A stretch of DNA of 64,000 bases, taken from Streptomyces iranensis. Its GTDB lineage: Bacteria > Actinomycetota > Actinomycetes > Streptomycetales > Streptomycetaceae. Below the pieces are notes generated by a model that saw nothing but the letters and a program-made list of their open reading frames with translations, searched no databases and had not been told where the DNA came from. The DNA is taken from assembly GCF_017874715.1 (NCBI RefSeq), contig NZ_JAGGLR010000009.1:336386-400385 (forward strand). Reading direction: 5' to 3'. Both the position numbers and the translations under genes were made by a program. Shown one piece after another: positions 63,901 through 64,000 of the stretch; position 1 is the first letter of the stretch; every line of letters begins with the position of its first letter.

Positions 63901-64000
63901 CATGGCTGACCGCCACACCCTTCGGCACACCCGTCGAACCAGACGTGAACATCACATACGCCACGTCCCCCGACGAAACCACCACCTCCGGCACACGCAC
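57953..64000 (-). CDS. Nonribosomal peptide synthetase, partial (A-T-C-A-T-E), 5' end outside the window
   Basis: 2015 residues visible; the first codons lie inside an adenylation domain, so the true start is beyond base 64000. Domains: A0 (partial, from core motif A3) 64000-62930, with pocket residues DAFHLGLLCK, which closely match 4-hydroxyphenylglycine; T0 (Ser 62786); C 62620-61280, LCL type with HHIAVDG near 62224; A 61220-59790, pocket DALSVGTVIK (unassigned, the same as the next module); T (Ser 59630, in the GGDSI form typical before epimerases); and a C-terminal epimerisation domain 59470-58010 with NHLVVDGVSW. The E domain predicts a D-residue, and the next protein begins with a DCL condensation domain, so the two fit. 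No TE. Specificities were read by eye and need software confirmation. Confidence 0.95.
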   Translation of the reverse strand: MRVPEVVVSSGDVAYVMFTSGSTGVPKGVAVSHGAVAALVADGCWSAAARGRVLMHAPHAFDAAVFEVWVPLVSGGRVVVAPSGRVDAAVLAGLVKAHGLTAVHVTAGLFGVLAEESPECLSGLAEVLTGGDVVPAGAVAQVKAACPGVVVRHLYGPTEATLCATTYAVAPEAVAPAVLPIGRPRDNTKAFVLDEHLDPVPPGVKGELYLAGAGLAHGYLGRPGLSAERFVACPFTDGRMYRTGDLARWTADGELVFAGRVDEQVKIRGFRVEPGEIEAVLATHESVGQVAVVVREDRQGDKRLVAYVVTNGNGESGLTGLREYMAERLPEYTVPAALVPLDTLPVTANGKLDRAALPAPDFAGTTSGRGPATPTEEILCGLFAEVLGLERVGAEDSFFELGGDSLLAMRLIARIRSVLDTDIGIGRLFTAPTVAGVARLLDAREDGTTWAALTPRPRPEVLPLSYAQQRMWFLNRLEGVGEGAGYNLPLALGISGNLDVAALEAALGDVADRHESLRTIFPETDGEPRQQVLEGDAGRPPLIVVETTPDQLGATVAAHSGRGFELSADLPWRIRLLATGPTEYVLLLVAHHIAVDGWSMGVLARDIGVAYAARRAGGAPGWEPLPVQYADYALWQREVLGDIEDPDSVISGQLDYWRAALADAPQELTLPTDRPRPPASSFRGGTVPLHVDAETHARLVAAAQQGNATMFMVAQAALAVLLTRLGAGTDIPIGTAIAGRGDEAMDALAGFFVNTLVLRTDVSADPTFSEVLARVRETGLAAYAHQDVPFERLVDVLSPERSLARNPLFQVMLALQSAAPEKWELPGLEVDTLPSTADPVARFDLSVTLIEHRDGVGAPAGLGGALLFAVDLFDEGTARGLAGRLVRVLEAVAADPGVRVSEIDVLGEVERARVVAEWNATETTLPAGSIVERIEARVAAAPDVVAVRCGEEALSYRELDRRANRLARLLTEVGVGPESRVALCLPRSVDMVVAELAVWKAGGAFVPLDPEYPAERLGFVIVDSGAEVVLGTSESLAGVPVGGARVVRMEQADGVSAEPLGTVIAPGQLAYVIYTSGSTGRPKGVAVGHGGVANLAEAMRPVLGVDAGVVALQFASFSFDAAVLDVAVTLAAGGTLAVATAAERKDPQVLAEMIGRCGVRVASVVPSLLGVLDPDAVPGVSNWVLGAERLSAELAGRWSAGARVWNTYGPTEATVITTATTTPLDAALEEAPPIGRPLPNARVYVLDAFLKPVPVGVTGEVYIAGAGLARGYFGRPDLSAERFVACPFAAPGGRMYRSGDLAKWTAEGDLVFAGRVDEQVKVRGFRVEPGEIEAVLAACEDVAQAAVVVREDGPGDKQLVAYVVPDGELDVAAVRAFAAGRLPEYMVPAVVVLDALPLTVNGKLDRAALPAPDATVTVAGRGPATPTEELLCGLFAEVLGVEPVSADASFFELGGDSIMSMLLVSRARKAGLVVSARQVFERRTPAELALVAGDASAPGGLEGSGDPGTGEVPLTPVMHELLNRAGAERIGAVFQSTVVVAPAGMRLETLTGAVQAVVDHHDILRARLETEPATRLLVPPTVSVASWIHRIDAGAAGSDLERLIAEQSRAAADRLDPRAGVMLQVIWFDLGPDIPGRLLILLNHLVVDGVSWRVLVPDLAEAYTELAAGREVVLEPVPTSFRHWARSLRTEATGQRRLAELTAWTQQFDGNDPLLTSRPVDPDRDLGTTVRQLSVKVSTEVTSALLTSVPTAFHAGVDDVLLTGLTAALAEWRRRQGQDTAGVLLDLEGHGRIPLAEGVDLTRTVGWFTSSYPVRLDVGVADVMELRSGGAAAGRAIKRIKEQLRAVPGDGLGYGMLRYLNPETAPALAALPAAQIGFNYLGRFPGQRNQSEQGQRPVERHAWQTVGDGGRGGGANDRIPVMHALEVMGVVHDLPDGPQLTLIVSWPSELLAESAARSLLDGWAAMLTGLATHTTDIGADTGIGGYTPSDFPLVDISQSELDEFEATAQQMDEGA

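Noticed and set aside
63998..64000. GTG at the right edge as an NRPS start codon
   Set aside because: It falls inside an adenylation domain just before core motif A3; the gene must begin outside the window.
47719..64000. Identifying the NRPS as the mannopeptimycin or enduracidin synthetase
   Set aside because: A D-X/L-X pair recalls mannopeptimycin, but the Hpg-like module and the terminal Phe-Phe-TE do not fit either product.

Overview
The window looks like a chromosomal stretch of a Streptomyces or close actinomycete relative. The DNA is very GC-rich with a strong G/C third-position bias. GTG and TTG starts are common, genes sit in tight operons with 4-base GTGA/ATGA overlaps, and many exported hydrolases, a KS/NRPS repertoire and actinomycete-type families (Methyltransf_19-type methyltransferase, VC0807-like protein, MAB_1171c-type protein) are present. 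I see no tRNA, rRNA, CRISPR, phage or IS element.

Layout. 1-3.5 kb: the start of an exported S8-type peptidase (runs off the left edge), a VC0807-like membrane protein and a DUF574-type methyltransferase. 3.5-10.5 kb, minus strand: a three-gene unit of a NACHT/leucine-rich-repeat NTPase, a second P-loop ATPase (split by an apparent single-base frameshift) and a membrane-tethered type-1 periplasmic-binding protein with no transporter genes. This is the least explained system here. 10.7-14.1 kb, plus strand: a TetR regulator, then a MAB_1171c-type membrane protein, an XRE regulator and an ImmA/IrrE-type metallopeptidase. 14.1-25.6 kb, minus: a KS-ACP-AOS fusion enzyme with a coupled NAD(P)-binding partner, a secreted amidase, a 0.55 kb repeat-filled intergenic region, a P450 with an unusual ExxR region, and a sulfonate/nitrate-type ABC importer.

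25.7-36.4 kb, minus: a complete glycan-use locus, apparently read from one promoter: sugar-binding lipoprotein, two permeases, a LacI repressor, a GH5-like hydrolase, a GH3 beta-glucosidase and a secreted GH5 enzyme. A dyad just downstream of the promoter is a likely LacI operator. 36.6-39.1 kb, minus: a carboxylesterase and an MBL-fold hydrolase. 39.2-41.6 kb, plus: a secreted GH10-CBM2 xylanase with a clear promoter and two dyads, and a secreted CE4 deacetylase. Together these point to plant cell-wall breakdown. A CPA2 antiporter follows, convergent.

43.1-64 kb, minus: a nonribosomal peptide locus running in from the right edge. Visible assembly line: A-T-C-A-T-E on the first protein (5' end outside the window) and C-A-T-C-A-T-C-A-T-TE on the second. 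Binding-pocket residues read by eye suggest 4-hydroxyphenylglycine, then two modules with the same unassigned code (the first epimerised), then two phenylalanine-like modules, then release. Downstream lie two proteins sharing a CMRKNG-type repeat and a MacB-like tripartite exporter (adaptor, ATPase, permease), plausibly for export or self-protection. The last two NRPS modules share long blocks of almost identical DNA, which indicates recent duplication or gene conversion.
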